Of a DNA stretch of 64,000 bases, positions 16,703-25,554 are shown one piece after another. The translations under genes and the position numbers were made by a program. This DNA comes from Curtobacterium citreum (GTDB taxonomy: Bacteria; Actinomycetota; Actinomycetes; Actinomycetales; Microbacteriaceae), in contig NZ_VFMQ01000001.1 of the NCBI RefSeq assembly GCF_006715175.1, forward strand, positions 3,534,001-3,598,000, given 5' to 3'. The first letter of the stretch is position 1. Each line of letters begins with the position of its first letter. The notes beneath the pieces were generated by a model that was given only the letters and a program-made list of their open reading frames with translations, had not been told where the DNA came from and searched no databases.

Positions 16703-17647
16703 ATGCCGATCCCGGAAGCCACCGTCGCGCACCCGACCCCGTTCGTGGAGATCCCGCGCGACGAGTGGTCGCAGCTCGCGCCGAAGGAGCACCTGTCGCT
16801 CACCGAGACCGAGATCGTGCAGCTGCGCGGCCTCGGGGACCGGCTCGACATCCGCGAGGTGCAGGACGTGTACCTGCCGCTGTCCCGGCTGCTGACGCTC
16901 TACGCGGCCGGCGCACGGAACCTGCACGCCGAGACCAGCCGGTTCCTGGGCGAACGCGCCGGACGCACGCCCTTCGTGATCGGGGTCGCGGGGTCCGTCG
17001 CGGTCGGCAAGTCCACCGTCGCCCGCCTGCTGCGCGAGCTGACGAAGCGCTGGCCGGACACCCCGCGCGTGGAACTCGTGACGACGGACGGGTTCCTGTA
17101 CCCGAACGCCGAGCTGGAGCGTCGCGGGATCATGGACCGCAAGGGCTTCCCCGAGTCGTACGACCGGCGGGCGCTGCTGCGCTTCGTGAGCCAGGTGAAG
17201 AGCGGCGCGGCAGAGGTGCGGGCGCCCTACTACTCGCACCTGGTCTACGACATCGTGCCCGACGCCGAGATCGTGGTGCGGCAGCCGGACGTCCTCATCG
17301 TCGAGGGGCTCAACGTGCTCGCACCGCCGGTGCACGGGCGGCTCGCCCTGTCCGACCTGTTCGACTTCACGATCTACGTCGATGCGAAGACCCGGGACAT
17401 CGAGTCCTGGTACGTCGACCGGTTCCTCGCCCTGCAGGAGCAGGCGTTCTCGAGCCCGGACTCGTTCTTCCACCGGTTCGCCTCGCTGTCCCGCGAGGAC
17501 GCCGTGCGCACCGCGACCGACGTCTGGCGGGCGATCAACGAGCCGAACCTGCTCGAGAACGTGCTGCCGACCCGCTCCCGGGCGACCCTGGTGCTCCGCA
17601 AGGGCGCGAACCACGAGGTGTCGTCGGTGTTGCTCCGCAAGATCTGA
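16703..17647 (+). CDS. coaA: Type I pantothenate kinase
   Basis: Phosphorylates pantothenate with ATP, the first step of coenzyme A synthesis. The 314-residue protein has Walker [13 protein letters not shown] (residues 94-105), [13 protein letters not shown], the RKGFPESYD segment, and [11 protein letters not shown], all typical of the CoaA family. ATG at 16703 is preferred over GTG at 16697. It runs convergent to glmM with a long hairpin between. Unlike the acpS gene product, which uses CoA, it is in its own unit. Confidence 0.96.
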   Translation: MPIPEATVAHPTPFVEIPRDEWSQLAPKEHLSLTETEIVQLRGLGDRLDIREVQDVYLPLSRLLTLYAAGARNLHAETSRFLGERAGRTPFVIGVAGSVAVGKSTVARLLRELTKRWPDTPRVELVTTDGFLYPNAELERRGIMDRKGFPESYDRRALLRFVSQVKSGAAEVRAPYYSHLVYDIVPDAEIVVRQPDVLIVEGLNVLAPPVHGRLALSDLFDFTIYVDAKTRDIESWYVDRFLALQEQAFSSPDSFFHRFASLSREDAVRTATDVWRAINEPNLLENVLPTRSRATLVLRKGANHEVSSVLLRKI

Positions 17648-17677
17648 CGCAGTGCGTCGGCGCGCCGCCGTGGTCCT

Positions 17678-17741
17678 CCGCACAACCGAGAGCACCCCGC
17701 GCCACGCAATCACGTGGTTCGGGGTGCGTTCGGTTGTGCGG
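17678..17741. terminator. Long imperfect palindrome between convergent coaA and glmM
   Basis: CCGCACAACCGAGAGCACCCC (17678-17698) pairs with 17721-17741 with two mismatches around a 22-base loop. The position between two converging genes suits a bidirectional terminator; the sequence is unlike the GGACGGGAGGCAC family. Confidence 0.78.
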
Positions 17742-17783
17742 AAGCAGCCCGCGCCGCCAGCCGTCGATGCCGGAGCGCGGCGC

Positions 17784-19154
17784 CTACGCCGCGATCGTCA
17801 GCCGGTCGGACACGACGGCCGCGAGTTCCTCGGCGACGCGCTGGGCCTCGTCCTGCGAGGCGGCCTCGACCATCACGCGCACGACGGGCTCGGTGCCCGA
17901 CGGGCGGAGCAGCACGCGCCCGGCGTCCCCGAGCGCGGCAGAGGCGGCGGTCACCGCGTCCTGCACGCCCTGGTCGTCGAGCCCGTGGCGGTCGACCCCG
18001 CGGACGTTGAGCAGCACCTGCGGGAACACGGTCATGCACGACGCGAGCTCCTGCAGGGTCTTGCCCGTGCGCGCCATCTCCGCGACGAGGTGCAGCCCCG
18101 TCAGGACACCGTCCCCGGTGGTCGCGTGGTCGCTGAAGATGATGTGCCCGGACTGCTCGCCGCCGAGCGAGAACCCGCCCTCGGTCATCTTCTCGAGCAC
18201 GTAGCGGTCGCCCACGCCGGTCTCGAGCACCGTGATGCCCGCGTCCGCCATGGCCCGCTTGAGCCCGAGATTCGACATGACGGTGGCCACGAGCGTGTCG
18301 GACGCCAGCAGCCCCCGCTCCTGCAGGGACAGCGCGAGGATCGCCATGATCTGGTCGCCGTCGATCGCGTTGCCGGCGGCGTCGACCGCGAGGCACCGGT
18401 CGGCGTCGCCGTCGTGCGCGATGCCGACGTCCGCCCCGGCTTCGAGGACCGCGGCGGCGAGGTTGTCGATGTGCGTCGAGCCCACGCCGTCGTTGATGTT
18501 CATGCCGTCCGGGTCGGCACCGATGAGCGTCACCCGGGCACCGGCGTTGACGAACACCTCGGGCGAGACGCCGGCGGCGGCACCGTTCGCGCAGTCGAGC
18601 ACGACGTGGATGCCGTCGAGCCGGTGCGGGAGCGTGCCGAGCAGGTGCACGACGTAACGGTCCTCGGCGTCGGCGAAGCGCGTGATCCGGCCGACGTCGC
18701 CGCCGGTCGGGGTCGGTGCGGACTGGTCGTGCATGGCCGCCTCGATGCGGTCCTCGACCTCGTCCGGGAGCTTCCGGCCGCCCGTGGCGAAGAACTTGAT
18801 CCCGTTGTCCGGCGCCGGGTTGTGCGACGCGGAGATCATCACGCCGAAGTCGGCGTCGATGTCGGCGACCAGAAAGGCCGCCGCGGGGGTGGGGATGACC
18901 CCGGCGTCGAGCACGTCGACGCCGGCGGAGGCGAGCCCGGCCGCGACCGCGGCACCGAGGAACTCGCCGGAGACGCGCGGGTCGCGCGCCAGGACCGCGC
19001 GCGGGCGCGGTCGACCGGACGCCCGGCGGGCGTCCGCATGGTGTCCGTGCGTGAGCACGGCCGCGCTGGCCTGGGCGAGACCCAGAGCCAGCGCGGCCGT
19101 CAGCTCGCCGTTGGCGAGTCCACGAACACCGTCGGTACCGAACAGACGCGGCAT
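17784..19154 (-). CDS. glmM: Phosphoglucosamine mutase
   Basis: Converts glucosamine-6-phosphate to glucosamine-1-phosphate for UDP-GlcNAc synthesis. The 456-residue alpha-D-phosphohexomutase starts [15 protein letters not shown] and carries the phosphoserine loop [17 protein letters not shown] (Ser110), the metal loop DGDADRC, the sugar-binding GEQSGHII and the phosphate-binding [14 protein letters not shown]. The ATG at 19154 follows the rpsI stop by 22 bases, so it is probably transcribed with rplM-rpsI, linking wall precursor supply to ribosome synthesis. Confidence 0.97.
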   Translation of the reverse strand: MPRLFGTDGVRGLANGELTAALALGLAQASAAVLTHGHHADARRASGRPRPRAVLARDPRVSGEFLGAAVAAGLASAGVDVLDAGVIPTPAAAFLVADIDADFGVMISASHNPAPDNGIKFFATGGRKLPDEVEDRIEAAMHDQSAPTPTGGDVGRITRFADAEDRYVVHLLGTLPHRLDGIHVVLDCANGAAAGVSPEVFVNAGARVTLIGADPDGMNINDGVGSTHIDNLAAAVLEAGADVGIAHDGDADRCLAVDAAGNAIDGDQIMAILALSLQERGLLASDTLVATVMSNLGLKRAMADAGITVLETGVGDRYVLEKMTEGGFSLGGEQSGHIIFSDHATTGDGVLTGLHLVAEMARTGKTLQELASCMTVFPQVLLNVRGVDRHGLDDQGVQDAVTAASAALGDAGRVLLRPSGTEPVVRVMVEAASQDEAQRVAEELAAVVSDRLTIAA

Positions 19155-19176
19155 TGCGATCGGGTTCGCCAGGCGA

Positions 19177-19662
19177 CTAGCGCTTCGAGAACTGCGACGC
19201 CTTGCGGGCCTTCTTGAGACCGGCCTTCTTGCGCTCGATGACGCGGGCGTCACGGGTGAGGAAGCCGGCCTTCTTGAGGGTGGCGCGGTTGTTCTCGCGG
19301 TCGATCTCGTTCAGCGCACGCGCGATGGCGAGGCGGAGCGCACCGGCCTGACCCGAGGGGCCACCACCGGTGATGCGGGCGGTGACGTCGTAGGCGCCGA
19401 GGAGCTCGAGCACCTTGAACGGGTCGTTGATGAGCTGCTGGTGCAGCTTGTTCGGGAAGTAGTCCTCGAGCGTGCGGCCGTTCACCGTGAAGGTGCCGCC
19501 ACCGGGGACGAGGCGGACGCGCGCGATGGCCTCCTTGCGGCGCCCGACGGCACCGCCCGAGACGTTGAGGATCTGGCGGGGAGCGGCCTCGGACGCGACG
19601 GGCGCGCTCTCGGTCGTGAAGCTCTCCGGGGTCTGGTCGAGGGAGTCAGCGATCTGTGCCAT
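19177..19662 (-). CDS. rpsI: Ribosomal protein uS9
   Basis: A 161-residue 30S subunit head protein. The conserved domain begins at about residue 35 ([15 protein letters not shown]) and ends with the tRNA-contacting tail KASQFSKR, whose final arginine reaches the P site. About 33 N-terminal residues ([20 protein letters not shown]) are an acidic extension. It follows rplM by 36 bases, the standard L13-S9 pair. Confidence 0.97.
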   Translation of the reverse strand: MAQIADSLDQTPESFTTESAPVASEAAPRQILNVSGGAVGRRKEAIARVRLVPGGGTFTVNGRTLEDYFPNKLHQQLINDPFKVLELLGAYDVTARITGGGPSGQAGALRLAIARALNEIDRENNRATLKKAGFLTRDARVIERKKAGLKKARKASQFSKR

Positions 19663-19698
19663 GAGTTGTATCAGTCCTTGAAGTCGTCGTGGCCGGAA

Positions 19699-20145
19699 CT
19701 ACTGTGCGACCTGGTCGAAGGTGTACGCCTTGGGCTGCTGCGCGGCGTGCGGGTGCTCCGCGCCGGCGTAGACCTTCAGCTTCTTGAGCTGCTCACGGCC
19801 GAGGGTGTTCTTCGGCAGCATGCCGCGGATCGCCTTCTCGACGGCGCGGGTCGGGTGCTTCTCGAGCATCTCCGGGTAGGAGGTCGCGGTGAGGCCGCCC
19901 GGGTAGCCCGAGTGACGGTAGTAGACCTTCTTCGCGAGCTTGGAGCCGGTGAGGGCGACCTTGTCCGCGTTGATGATGATGACGTAGTCACCCATGTCCA
20001 TGTGCTGGGCGAAGGTGGCCTTGTGCTTGCCGCGCAGGAGCGCCGCGGCGTGGGTGGCGAGGCGGCCGAGGACGACGTCGGTCGCGTCGATGACGATCCA
20101 GTCGTGCTGGACGTCTGCCGGCTTCGGGGAGAACGTACGAGTCAC
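19699..20145 (-). CDS. rplM: Ribosomal protein uL13
   Basis: A 148-residue 50S assembly protein, first gene of the L13-S9 operon. [20 protein letters not shown] opens the protein, followed by [33 protein letters not shown] and the [16 protein letters not shown] tail. The start is GTG. A consensus-like promoter lies about 140 bases upstream, leaving a leader of roughly 130 bases that may carry regulation. Confidence 0.97.
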   Translation of the reverse strand: MTRTFSPKPADVQHDWIVIDATDVVLGRLATHAAALLRGKHKATFAQHMDMGDYVIIINADKVALTGSKLAKKVYYRHSGYPGGLTATSYPEMLEKHPTRAVEKAIRGMLPKNTLGREQLKKLKVYAGAEHPHAAQQPKAYTFDQVAQ

Positions 20146-20283
20146 AGGAGTGCTGCTTTCGTGTCGAGGTGAGGAGTCCGTGAATCCCGCTCCGGTGGGT
20201 GTTCCTCGTGTGATGCACGCGGAACTGCCCGGTGGAGGGCCCATCTGACTGTCCGGCGCACGGGGCGCACAGACCAAGGAAAG

Positions 20284-20313
20284 AGCCTACCGGACCGGCC
20301 TCCCGCTGGTCAA
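20284..20313 (-). promoter_or_regulatory. Promoter of rplM-rpsI(-glmM)
   Basis: On the minus strand, -35 TTGACC (20308-20313), an 18-base spacer and -10 TAGGCT (20284-20289). The -10 hexamer is identical to the one found upstream of rpsL. The whole gap 20146-20501 holds this promoter, the leader, a repeat and a terminator, and no gene. Confidence 0.78.
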
Positions 20314-20343
20314 ACGCGACCGGCTCGGTCCGGGTGGCCGTTT

Positions 20344-20401
20344 CGCGCGTAGGAGGTCGAAACGCGCGTAGGAGGCCCGAACTTCTGACCACCTACGCGC
20401 G
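20344..20401. repeat. CGCGCGTAGGAGG direct and inverted repeats
   Basis: CGCGCGTAGGAGG at 20344-20356 and 20363-20375, with the inverse CCTACGCGCG at 20392-20401, so alternative hairpins can form. It lies between the rplM promoter and the nuclease terminator. Function is unknown; the layout, two direct copies then an inverse copy, resembles the repeat cluster after guaB. Confidence 0.7.
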
Positions 20402-20450
20402 ATTCGGCTTCCCACCGCACGCGCCATGGGTCGGAACGCGCGTTCACGGC

Positions 20451-20492
20451 GGACGGGAGGCACGGTGTCAGCTGGCACCGTGCCTCCCGTCC
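20451..20492 (-). terminator. GGACGGGAGGCAC-type terminator of the nuclease gene
   Basis: A perfect 17-bp stem, GGACGGGAGGCACGGTG (20451-20467) with its complement at 20476-20492, and an 8-base loop. It starts 9 bases beyond the stop codon of the minus-strand nuclease gene. It is the clearest member of the dispersed palindrome family. Confidence 0.85.
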
Positions 20493-20501
20493 GGCCTCTG
20501 G

Positions 20502-23500
20502 TTACGCGACGCGGGCGCGGCGGCGGCGTGCCACCAGCACACCCGCACCCGCAGCGAGGAGCAGCAGCGCCGCGGCGATGCCACCCGTCAGGTCGGCACC
20601 CGTGAACGCGAGCGCACCCGTCACCGGGTCGATGGTGATCGTCGTCCAGCCGATCAGCGACCCGTCAGCAGCCGTGACCACGGTGCGGTGGGGCCCAGCC
20701 GGCGCATCCGCGGGAATCGTCACCCGCACCGTCCCGTCAGCCGCGACCGTCACCGTGCCCAGCAACGTCGGCGTCGAGAACATCCACACGTTCACCCGCT
20801 GCCCCGCGTACTGCGTGCCGACACCGATCGTGATCGTCTCACCCGCACGAGCCGACGACGGCGCCGTGACCGTTCCGCGGTTCGCATCCGTCAGGGACGA
20901 CTCCGACGGAGCGACCGGCGTCGAATCAGCACCCGGGGTCGGCGCGGGCGTCTGACCGGCACCCGGAGCCGTACCAGGGTCGGTCGGATCGGTGCCCGGG
21001 TCCGTGGGGTCCGTGCCCGGGTCCGTCGGGGTGCTGTCGCCGGTCAGGTCGAAGCCGACCAGGATCGGGTCGTGGTCGCTCGCCCGGTAGACGTCGTCGG
21101 TGTACAGGTTCGTCGCGTTGTAGTTGTAGCGGCTGTACTCCAGGGCCACTGACTCGACCGAGTTGATGTTCCAGATGTCCACACCCGTCACCGTCGCGAG
21201 TGCCGCCGGCGAGGCGAGCACGTGGTCGAGCGACCCGCTCAGGCCGCTGAACACGTACGACCACTCCGACGAGTCGAGCGCCGGCCCGAGGTCGGTGTAG
21301 CCAGCCTCGTCGAGGACGACCATCGGGTCCTCCTGGCTGTAGGCGTTGAAGTCGCCCAGCATGAACACCTTGTCGGTGCCGTACTGCGTCTGCATCTTTG
21401 CGGAGAACGCGGCGAGCGCCGTCGCCTGCTTCACGCGGTCCGCGTTCGACGCCCCCTGGCCGTCGCCCTGGTCAGCGTTCTCGCCGGTGCCGGACCCCTT
21501 CGACTTGAAGTGGTTCGCGATCACGAGGAATTCGTCGTCCGCCGTGCCCCCGACCGGACGGAACGCGTCCGCGACGGGCTGACGGGCGTTCGTGAACGCC
21601 GGGTCGATGAGGATCGTCGACTCACCCGTGGGTGCGACGCGGTCCTTCTTGTAGATGAGTGCCAGGCGGATGACGTCCTCGCTCGCGGGGAGCGTCTTCG
21701 GCGACTTCACGTACGCCCAGGTGTCGGCACCGGTCGCGGCGTTGAGCGCCCCGACGAGGGTGGCCACGGCGGCGTCACGGTCCTGGCCGAACTCGGCGGA
21801 GTTCTCGATCTCCTCGAGCGAGACGACGTCGGCCCCGAGACCGTTGATCGCCTTGACGATCTTGACCTGCTGGCGCTCGAAGTCCTCTTGCTCGGCGGCG
21901 CCACGGGCGTTGCAGCCGGAGTTCACCGTGACGGGGTCGCCGTCGCGGTCCGTGTAGTACGAGCAGCCGGTGAGCTGGTCGCCCGTCGTCGGGAAGTAGT
22001 TGAGGACGTTGAAACCGGCGAGCTTGAGGTCGCCGCCGACGTCCTGGGGCTTCGTCGTGCGGACGTTCGAGAACGTCGCGGGCAGGTCGGTCTTCGCCGT
22101 AGCCCCGGTGATCGGCGACGTCGGCTGGAACTTCCACGAGTCGTTGCGGTAGTCGAGGACGACGGGCTTCGTGAAGGTCGCCGCTGCTCCGACGGTGACG
22201 GGCCCCTGCGTCAGCCAGGACACCGGGATCGACTTGTTCGCCTGGGTCAGGAAGTTCGTGCTGCCACCGTCGTCGAGGGTGACCTTGCGGGCGGCGTTGT
22301 CGGCCTCCACCGCCTTGGCCGCTGCGCTGCCCGGTCGGGCGACCTCGGTGGGCTGGATCAGCCGCTTCGTACCAGACGCCAGGACGACCTCGCCGTACTG
22401 GTTCGTCGTGTAGTTGTCGGCGACGGTGTAGTCGCCCTGCGGCGCGACAAGCATGCTCTCGAGCGACTCGCGCTGCGCGTCCGAGGACGGGAACGCGACG
22501 GTGGCGGCCTGCGGTGCCGGCACGGTCTCGGTGAGCTTCGTCATGCCGCCGGCGGCGACGTTCAGCTCGGTGAGGCCGTAGTACTCGCTCACCGAACCGG
22601 TGAGTTGGACGTAGTCGCCCGCTGCGACCTGGGACGCGGTGGCCGAGGAGAACACGAAGACGCCGTCGGACGCGGTGTGCGTGCCGAAGTCGATCGCACC
22701 GCCGGTGTCGGGGGTCTGCACGGTGTAGCCGTTGAACCCACCGGTGGCGTACACGGCGGTGACGACGCCCTTCGTGACGACGGACTTGCCGACGTACGGC
22801 GAGGTGTCCGTCGTGCCCTGCAGCTGCGCGATGGTGACGGCCTCGGCAGGAGCACCGGGGTCCGTCGGGTCGGTCGGGTCGGTCGGGTCCGTCGGCGCCG
22901 TCTCATCGGCGGCGTTCGTCGGCGTGAGTGTCGTCGTGACGGAGAAGTCCGCCGCGTTGTCGTCGCTGTCGACCGTGCCCTGGCGAACCAATCCGTTCGG
23001 GACGGTGTTTCCGCCGTCGACCGTGCGCACGTGCCCCTCGAAGGTGTTCGACGCACCGTAGCCGAGGAGGTCCACGACCCCCGCGGTGCCCGCCGCGATC
23101 GCGCCGGTCGGCAGGGTGAGCGCCTTGGACTGGTCGGACAGGACCAGCGTGCCCGTGGTGCCCGAGGCGTTCAGGGTCGCGGTGTCGTCCGCGGCAGGCA
23201 GGTCAGCACCCGTCGCGCCGTTGCCCGCCATCGTGACGAGGAACGTCCCGTTCGCGGGGACGGTGCCCTCGAGGCCGCTCGTGCTGAACGCCGCCGAGCC
23301 GGTCGCCGAGCGGTACTGCAGCGACCAGCCGTCGACCGAGACCGGAGCGTCGGTCGGGTTCGCGATCTCGACGAACTTCTTGTTGAAGAGGGCGTTCGCG
23401 CTGCCGCCCTTCAGGTAGGCCTCGGCGATGACGAGACCCGTGCCGGCGGTGTTCGCACTGGCGACGGAGACGGAGGCGAGTGGCGCTGCGAGGAGTGTCG

Positions 23501-23546
23501 CGGCCACCGTGGCGCACAGCAGAGTGCGGCCGACGATCTTGGGCAT
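20502..23546 (-). CDS. Secreted ExeM/NucH-type nuclease with LAXTG wall-sorting signal
   Basis: A 1014-residue surface protein. Signal peptide to about residue 31 (VASA-NT); lamin-tail domain about 33-150; a Thr/Asp/Pro linker; an OB-like region about 235-330; endonuclease/exonuclease/phosphatase domain about 500-830 with LAGFNVLNYFPTTG, VSLEEIENS (metal glutamate) and ASDHDPI (catalytic Asp-His); a PTDPGTDPTDPG linker and a beta-sandwich-like segment. The C-terminus is LAFTGAD, a hydrophobic helix and ARRRRAR, the LAXTG signal used by class E sortases in high-GC Gram-positives. It is likely a wall-anchored DNase for nutrient, phosphate or extracellular DNA use. Confidence 0.9.
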   Translation of the reverse strand: MPKIVGRTLLCATVAATLLAAPLASVSVASANTAGTGLVIAEAYLKGGSANALFNKKFVEIANPTDAPVSVDGWSLQYRSATGSAAFSTSGLEGTVPANGTFLVTMAGNGATGADLPAADDTATLNASGTTGTLVLSDQSKALTLPTGAIAAGTAGVVDLLGYGASNTFEGHVRTVDGGNTVPNGLVRQGTVDSDDNAADFSVTTTLTPTNAADETAPTDPTDPTDPTDPGAPAEAVTIAQLQGTTDTSPYVGKSVVTKGVVTAVYATGGFNGYTVQTPDTGGAIDFGTHTASDGVFVFSSATASQVAAGDYVQLTGSVSEYYGLTELNVAAGGMTKLTETVPAPQAATVAFPSSDAQRESLESMLVAPQGDYTVADNYTTNQYGEVVLASGTKRLIQPTEVARPGSAAAKAVEADNAARKVTLDDGGSTNFLTQANKSIPVSWLTQGPVTVGAAATFTKPVVLDYRNDSWKFQPTSPITGATAKTDLPATFSNVRTTKPQDVGGDLKLAGFNVLNYFPTTGDQLTGCSYYTDRDGDPVTVNSGCNARGAAEQEDFERQQVKIVKAINGLGADVVSLEEIENSAEFGQDRDAAVATLVGALNAATGADTWAYVKSPKTLPASEDVIRLALIYKKDRVAPTGESTILIDPAFTNARQPVADAFRPVGGTADDEFLVIANHFKSKGSGTGENADQGDGQGASNADRVKQATALAAFSAKMQTQYGTDKVFMLGDFNAYSQEDPMVVLDEAGYTDLGPALDSSEWSYVFSGLSGSLDHVLASPAALATVTGVDIWNINSVESVALEYSRYNYNATNLYTDDVYRASDHDPILVGFDLTGDSTPTDPGTDPTDPGTDPTDPGTAPGAGQTPAPTPGADSTPVAPSESSLTDANRGTVTAPSSARAGETITIGVGTQYAGQRVNVWMFSTPTLLGTVTVAADGTVRVTIPADAPAGPHRTVVTAADGSLIGWTTITIDPVTGALAFTGADLTGGIAAALLLLAAGAGVLVARRRRARVA

Positions 23547-23652
23547 GCTGACCTTCGGGTCGGAGACGTGGATGGTCAGACCGTACAGACCTGCAGAGTC
23601 CCTCAGGTTGCGCCCAGGTAAATGATTGCGCTCGACAACATCGTCGTCGGCC

Positions 23653-23937
23653 TCACTTCCCGGTGAGGAGGCGCAGCACCATCACGCCCGTGGTCAGCAC
23701 GTACCAGCCCGCGAGGTTACCGCGCTTCTTCGCGAGTACCAGCGACGGTGTGGCTGCCGCGCCGGCCACGGCGAGTGCGATCCAGCGGATCACCGGATCC
23801 TGCCCGGCCACCCCGACTGTGAAGAGGGCCACCGTGGCGACGACGACGAGGAGGACCGTGATCGATCGACGAGCTCGACCGACTTTCTCCGCTGACGGTG
23901 CGCCCGTCACGTCGCTACCCGCCGCGCCCTGATCCAT
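23653..23937 (-). CDS. Small membrane protein of the peptide/ABC cassette
   Basis: A 94-residue protein with a polar N-terminus of about 32 residues and three hydrophobic segments (around residues 33-53, 57-75 and 79-93): TVLLVVVATVALFTVG, WIALAVAGAAATPSLVL and GWYVLTTGVMVLRLL. No family is recognised. The ATG lies inside the permease 3' end (31-base overlap), so it is translated with the ABC genes. A small immunity or accessory protein is a reasonable guess by position only. Confidence 0.72.
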   Translation of the reverse strand: MDQGAAGSDVTGAPSAEKVGRARRSITVLLVVVATVALFTVGVAGQDPVIRWIALAVAGAAATPSLVLAKKRGNLAGWYVLTTGVMVLRLLTGK

Positions 23938-24617
23938 CCTGCCGTGATCGGCAGTACGACCCAGATCAGGCCCGAACTGACCGTTGGGAGCACAGATGCC
24001 TCTCCCGTCAGCCCGCTCTGCAGCGTCCCGAACCGTACGTACGCCGTCCACGTGCCGAGGAAGCCGAGAACGATGTCGACCACGAGCATCACGACGAGGA
24101 CACTGACCAGGCCAAGGGCCAGCGACCGCAGCGACGCTCCCAGTCCGAAACCGAACGCCGCCGACGAATAGGACAGCGCAGCGACCTGCACGACCGGCTG
24201 GCCGACGTCCCACGAAGCCACGTGGCCCCCGATGAGGATCGCGACACCGGTGCCGACGAAGCCGCACATGACGGTGAACAGGACGACCGCGGAGATGATC
24301 ACCGCGCAGGCAGCCGAACGGGCAGCGAAGATCGAGTCACGCGTCAGGCCAGCGAGGATACCGTCCCGTTCCCCGCCGCGAGCCGCATCGCCCACGCCGA
24401 CGACGACCCCCACGATCGAGGCCGCCAACGCCGCAGGAAGACCTGCGGTGACGATGACCTCACCGACGTCGAAGTTCGCGGACCTCGAGACAAGTGAGAC
24501 GCTGAACGCGCAGCAGGCGACGACGAGCGCCACCAGTACGCCGAAGCCCGCCGCTGCACCGGCCGTGTCGAGTCGCTTCCGCACCTCGAGGGTCGTGATC
24601 GTCACGAACGAGGTCAT
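23907..24617 (-). CDS. ABC transporter permease of the peptide cassette
   Basis: A 236-residue integral membrane protein with about six predicted helices and ABC-2-like topology, starting SFVTITTLEVRKRLDTAG. A cytoplasmic loop GDAARGGERDGILAGLTRD follows helix 2, as in many ABC-2 exporters of the bacteriocin self-immunity type. The ATG overlaps the ATPase stop in an ATGA junction. The substrate is unknown; the peptide encoded upstream is the obvious candidate. Confidence 0.82.
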   Translation of the reverse strand: MTSFVTITTLEVRKRLDTAGAAAGFGVLVALVVACCAFSVSLVSRSANFDVGEVIVTAGLPAALAASIVGVVVGVGDAARGGERDGILAGLTRDSIFAARSAACAVIISAVVLFTVMCGFVGTGVAILIGGHVASWDVGQPVVQVAALSYSSAAFGFGLGASLRSLALGLVSVLVVMLVVDIVLGFLGTWTAYVRFGTLQSGLTGEASVLPTVSSGLIWVVLPITAGWIRARRVAT

Positions 24618-25492
24618 CGTGCTCCCTCTGATTCGAACTCTGCCGAAGCGACTTCGCCGTAGAGACTCTCGAGCACCCTGCCCGATACCCCGACTCTGGT
24701 CACGTCCAAGCCGATCGACACTGCTACTCGGACGGTGTCCGGGGCGGTCCCCTCTACGTGCACCACACGACCGCGCATCGTCGCCGGAACGCCGCGATCC
24801 GACATAGCCGCAAGGAGTCGGGCCGGCTCATCGACCTCGATGTCACATCCCCGGGCCGCCGTGTCGGCGATCGATTCGACACAGACGATCTCGCCTCGGC
24901 TCACGATGATCGCGTCGTCGATCATCGTCTCGAGCTCGCCGAGCAGGTGGCTGGACACGACCACGGTCGCCCCTGCCTGTCGGAGATCCGAGACGACGCC
25001 ACGCATCCACGCGATGCCGTCGGGGTCGAGACCGTTCATCGGCTCGTCCAGCAGCACGAGCATCGGCGATCCGAGCAACGCGACGCCGATCGAGAGTCGC
25101 ATCCGCATCCCGAGCGAGAGCGCTGCGACCCGGCGTCTCAGGACGGCCCCGAGTCCGACCCGCACGGCCATCGACTCGGCCTCGTCCGGAGTACGTCCCA
25201 CGAGTCGAGATCGGAGCAGAAGTGTCTCCCGGACCGTTCGCCCTCGGTGCATGTCGACATCTCCGAACACTGCGCCGATCGGCTCGCCACGCTGCCACGG
25301 AACATCACGGACGGTCCCCCGGTCTGGCCGCACGAGCCCCGCGAGGACCGCGAGGAGTGAGGACTTTCCAGCACCGTTGGGTCCGATCAACCCGTACACG
25401 CGCCCAGCCTCCAGTTGGATCGAGGCATCGTGGATACGAGGTCGAGCCCGGCCTCGGCCGCGCAGCCAGACGCTCTGGAGTTCGAGCACCAT
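24614..25492 (-). CDS. ABC transporter ATP-binding protein of the peptide cassette
   Basis: A 292-residue ATPase. Walker A GPNGAGKSS (residues 37-45), a variant signature ALSLGMRMRLS in place of LSGGQ, Walker B LVLLDEP, D-loop NGLD and switch histidine VSSHLLGEL are present. About 80 C-terminal residues form the accessory domain common in ABC-2 exporters, without a peptidase domain, so it cannot cleave a double-glycine leader. The ATG has GAGAGGAAC upstream. It follows the peptide gene after a hairpin and overlaps the permease by four bases. Confidence 0.92.
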   Translation of the reverse strand: MVLELQSVWLRGRGRARPRIHDASIQLEAGRVYGLIGPNGAGKSSLLAVLAGLVRPDRGTVRDVPWQRGEPIGAVFGDVDMHRGRTVRETLLLRSRLVGRTPDEAESMAVRVGLGAVLRRRVAALSLGMRMRLSIGVALLGSPMLVLLDEPMNGLDPDGIAWMRGVVSDLRQAGATVVVSSHLLGELETMIDDAIIVSRGEIVCVESIADTAARGCDIEVDEPARLLAAMSDRGVPATMRGRVVHVEGTAPDTVRVAVSIGLDVTRVGVSGRVLESLYGEVASAEFESEGAR

Positions 25493-25507
25493 TGGTTCCT
25501 CTCGACG

Positions 25508-25546
25508 TCGCCGGGCGGACCGGCGGTGGACCGGTCCACCCGGCGA
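25508..25546 (-). terminator. Hairpin between peptide gene and ABC genes
   Basis: TCGCCGGGCGGACC (25508-25521) pairs with 25533-25546 with one mismatch and an 11-base loop. It lies 9 bases after the peptide stop and 16 before the ATPase start. As a partial terminator or RNA-stabilising stem it would give more peptide than transporter mRNA, a usual arrangement for bacteriocin operons. Confidence 0.7.
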
Positions 25547-25554
25547 TGTACAGA

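Noticed and set aside
21222..23621. Plus-strand open frame antisense to the nuclease gene
   Set aside because: Arg/Val/Gly/Asp-rich mirror translation with no motif; the minus strand has the signal peptide, catalytic motifs and sorting signal.
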